A stretch of DNA of 64,000 nt from Panonychus citri. Lineage: Eukaryota > Arthropoda > Arachnida > Trombidiformes > Tetranychidae. Within the stretch, counting starts at the first letter, position 1. Each line of letters opens with the position of its first letter. Below, piece by piece: positions 62,493 to 64,000 of this stretch. The notes under the pieces were generated by a model. That model did no database searches and was not told where the DNA came from. It was given only the letters and a program-made list of their open reading frames with translations. The translations under genes were made by a program, and so were the position numbers. Location: NCBI RefSeq assembly GCF_014898815.1, contig NW_026515516.1:310001-374000 (forward strand). The letters are read 5' to 3'.

Positions 62493-64000
62493 CAGTCAAC
62501 TACCTAAAATTGTCCACTTTTTGTACATGAAATTTTCAGGGCGCGAAGATTGAAAGTAACTGGAATTGGTTAATAATTTAAACCAAAAAAATATTTAATT
62601 TAATTTGTATCAAAAAATTGATCATGATTAATCAAAGGATCAGGCTCATTTAGATTAAGTTGATTCATAAATTCAACATGATTAGGCAAATCATTAATAT
62701 ACAAGGATAAATTACTTAAATCATTAATTACATTATCAACATTTTCTTCAACAATTAAATCAACAGATTCACCATTTAGACCCGATTTTTTCCAACAATT
62801 AACAATTGTTTCAATTGTGACTTCACTCCAACTTTTACAAGCCCACTTAATTGCTGAATTTAATTTAATTTCTTTTTTGATTTGATTGATTTTCTTGCCG
62901 CTTTTAAATTCATTGTAAACATGGTTGATTAAATGTGAAGCAAATTTCGATTTAAATGATTTGATTATACCACAATCGAGTGGTTGTAAATGACTAGTAG
63001 TATTTGGTGGTAGATATTCAAATTTGATTCTTGGATAATCAGATTGATTAACATTATGACCATTAAAATTATCAAGAATCAAAAGAATATTAGAATTTTT
63101 TTCTTCGAGTGTTGAATGTAATTTAATCAACCATGTTTGAAATAACCGAGATGTTACCCAAGCGGATGATGATGAATCATAATCATATTTATAATTGTTC
63201 AAATCTTTATCTCTTGACCATCTAGGATTTTTAGCACTTCCGACTATCAAAGGTAATTGTTTATGACCTGAATTTGAGCAGCATAACATCAACGTTACTC
63301 TCTCTTTATTCAATTTACCTCCAAAATGGCTAGTTTTTGATATAAAATAAGATTTAGATGGCAACAATTTATAAAATAATGATGTTTCATCAAGATTGTA
63401 AATTTGTTCATCACAATAGAGTCTCATTAATGGTTGGATAGTTAATCTGTATTGATTTATCACATTTAAATCAACATCATTTGATTCACCTGAAAGTTTA
63501 CCAAATTTTAAATTATTTCTTGAACAAAATTTACTCAGCCACTGATCACTGCACCTTAGGTTAAATCTTCCTTGATTTTCAGCAATTAATTTTCCTTCTT
63601 TTTTAATTAACCAACCACCTATGGGAAATCCCTCATCTCGATACTCTTTCAGGACCTTAATTAGTTCATCATCATGATCTTTCACTTTCTTATTAATTCC
63701 AACACTAAAAATAAAAAAATTAGAATAAATTTCTCACAATTAAATGTCTTTTCTGAACTTACTGTTTAAATTTGTTCTTGTTTTTATTTGTTTTTCTGAT
63801 ATTTTTCTCGTTATTTCGATACCTTTTAATTGTTCTTTCTGATAACTTATATTTACACAAAACATAATTTAAACCAAATTTATCATATTCATTTAGAAGG
63901 TTAATTTTTTCACTAATTTTTAATTGTCTGTTTATCATTTTGCTAACATTTAAAGAAAATTTAACTAAATTAAATTCGACGATAATGTTTTTTTCTAATT
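62493..64000 (-). mobile_element. pogo/Tigger-type DNA transposon, cut by the window end
   Basis: The element begins next to TA at 62491-62492 with a CAGTCAACTACCTAAAATTG terminal sequence, of the CAGT-type seen at pogo/Tigger ends. It contains a complete transposase gene reading towards this end. The opposite terminal repeat is not found before 64000, so it should lie just outside the window. The element sits upstream of the first visible exon of the SEA-type gene, on the same strand, so probably within one of its introns. Confidence 0.75.
62600..63938 (-). CDS. pogo/Tigger-like transposase (426 aa)
   Basis: DDE-superfamily transposase that cuts and pastes its own element at TA sites. Exons 63938-63763 and 63704-62600 (58-base intron) give an exact 427 codons. 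The N-terminus has a helix-turn-helix region (EKINLLNEYDKFG...LSERTIKRYRNNEKN) and a CENP-B-type second helix-turn-helix (GRFNLRCSDQWLSKFCSRNNL). The DDE_1 catalytic core has Asp in YNLDETSLFYKLLP, Asp in LLILDNFNGH and Asp in HLQPLDCGIIKSFK, the usual DDD triad of this group. No stops or frameshifts are visible, so it may be recent and active, or domesticated. The intact terminal sequence at 62493 favours a recent transposon. Confidence 0.88.

Overview
The window looks like nuclear DNA of an arthropod, most likely a spider mite (Tetranychus-like). It is strongly AT-rich, has many short GT-AG introns, carries animal-specific genes (neurobeachin, RPB1 with a heptad-repeat tail, Rab10, SMYD, receptor guanylate cyclase, a Ly6 protein) and has abundant (GA)n/(CT)n tracts. 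Species assignment is an inference from base composition and gene compactness. Exon models below were built by hand from reading frame continuity and splice consensus, and most sum to exact multiples of three.

Region 1-8650 is a tandem, chimeric segmental array. Each of three units carries (i) a near-identical sense copy of part of the neurobeachin C-terminal coding region, (ii) a more diverged neurobeachin piece in the opposite orientation, (iii) a common leader and (iv) an unrecognised intron-containing gene made of a 67-residue Gln/Asn-rich first exon followed by repeated modules of about 85 residues. The middle unit has fused into a five-exon double-length gene whose central intron holds a Tc1/mariner-type MITE. 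A fourth neurobeachin piece and an orphan-gene scrap close the array.

Region 9619-21121 (minus) is the intact parent neurobeachin/rugose gene, with one apparent 1-nt frameshift. It shares a short divergent promoter with the RNA polymerase II largest-subunit gene (21689-27455, plus). A diverged Rpt2-type proteasome ATPase paralogue follows (27964-29584, plus), convergent with a USF3-like bHLH gene (30100-35467, minus).

Region 36167-45648 holds minus-strand genes: S-formylglutathione hydrolase, Rab10, a Ly6/uPAR GPI-anchored protein, a 3.2-kb stretch without genes, and guanylate kinase with an unusual C-terminal exon. A SMYD-type SET/MYND gene (minus) lies head-to-head with a receptor-type guanylate cyclase (plus) whose extracellular part is not visible.

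Region 52729-64000 (minus) holds the 3' part of a large single-pass membrane protein with a Ser/Thr-rich ectodomain and a SEA-like domain, with long introns. Upstream of its first visible exon is a pogo/Tigger-type DNA transposon with an intact two-exon transposase; the window ends inside it. The genes do not form one pathway; apart from the array and the divergent pairs they are independent housekeeping or signalling genes.
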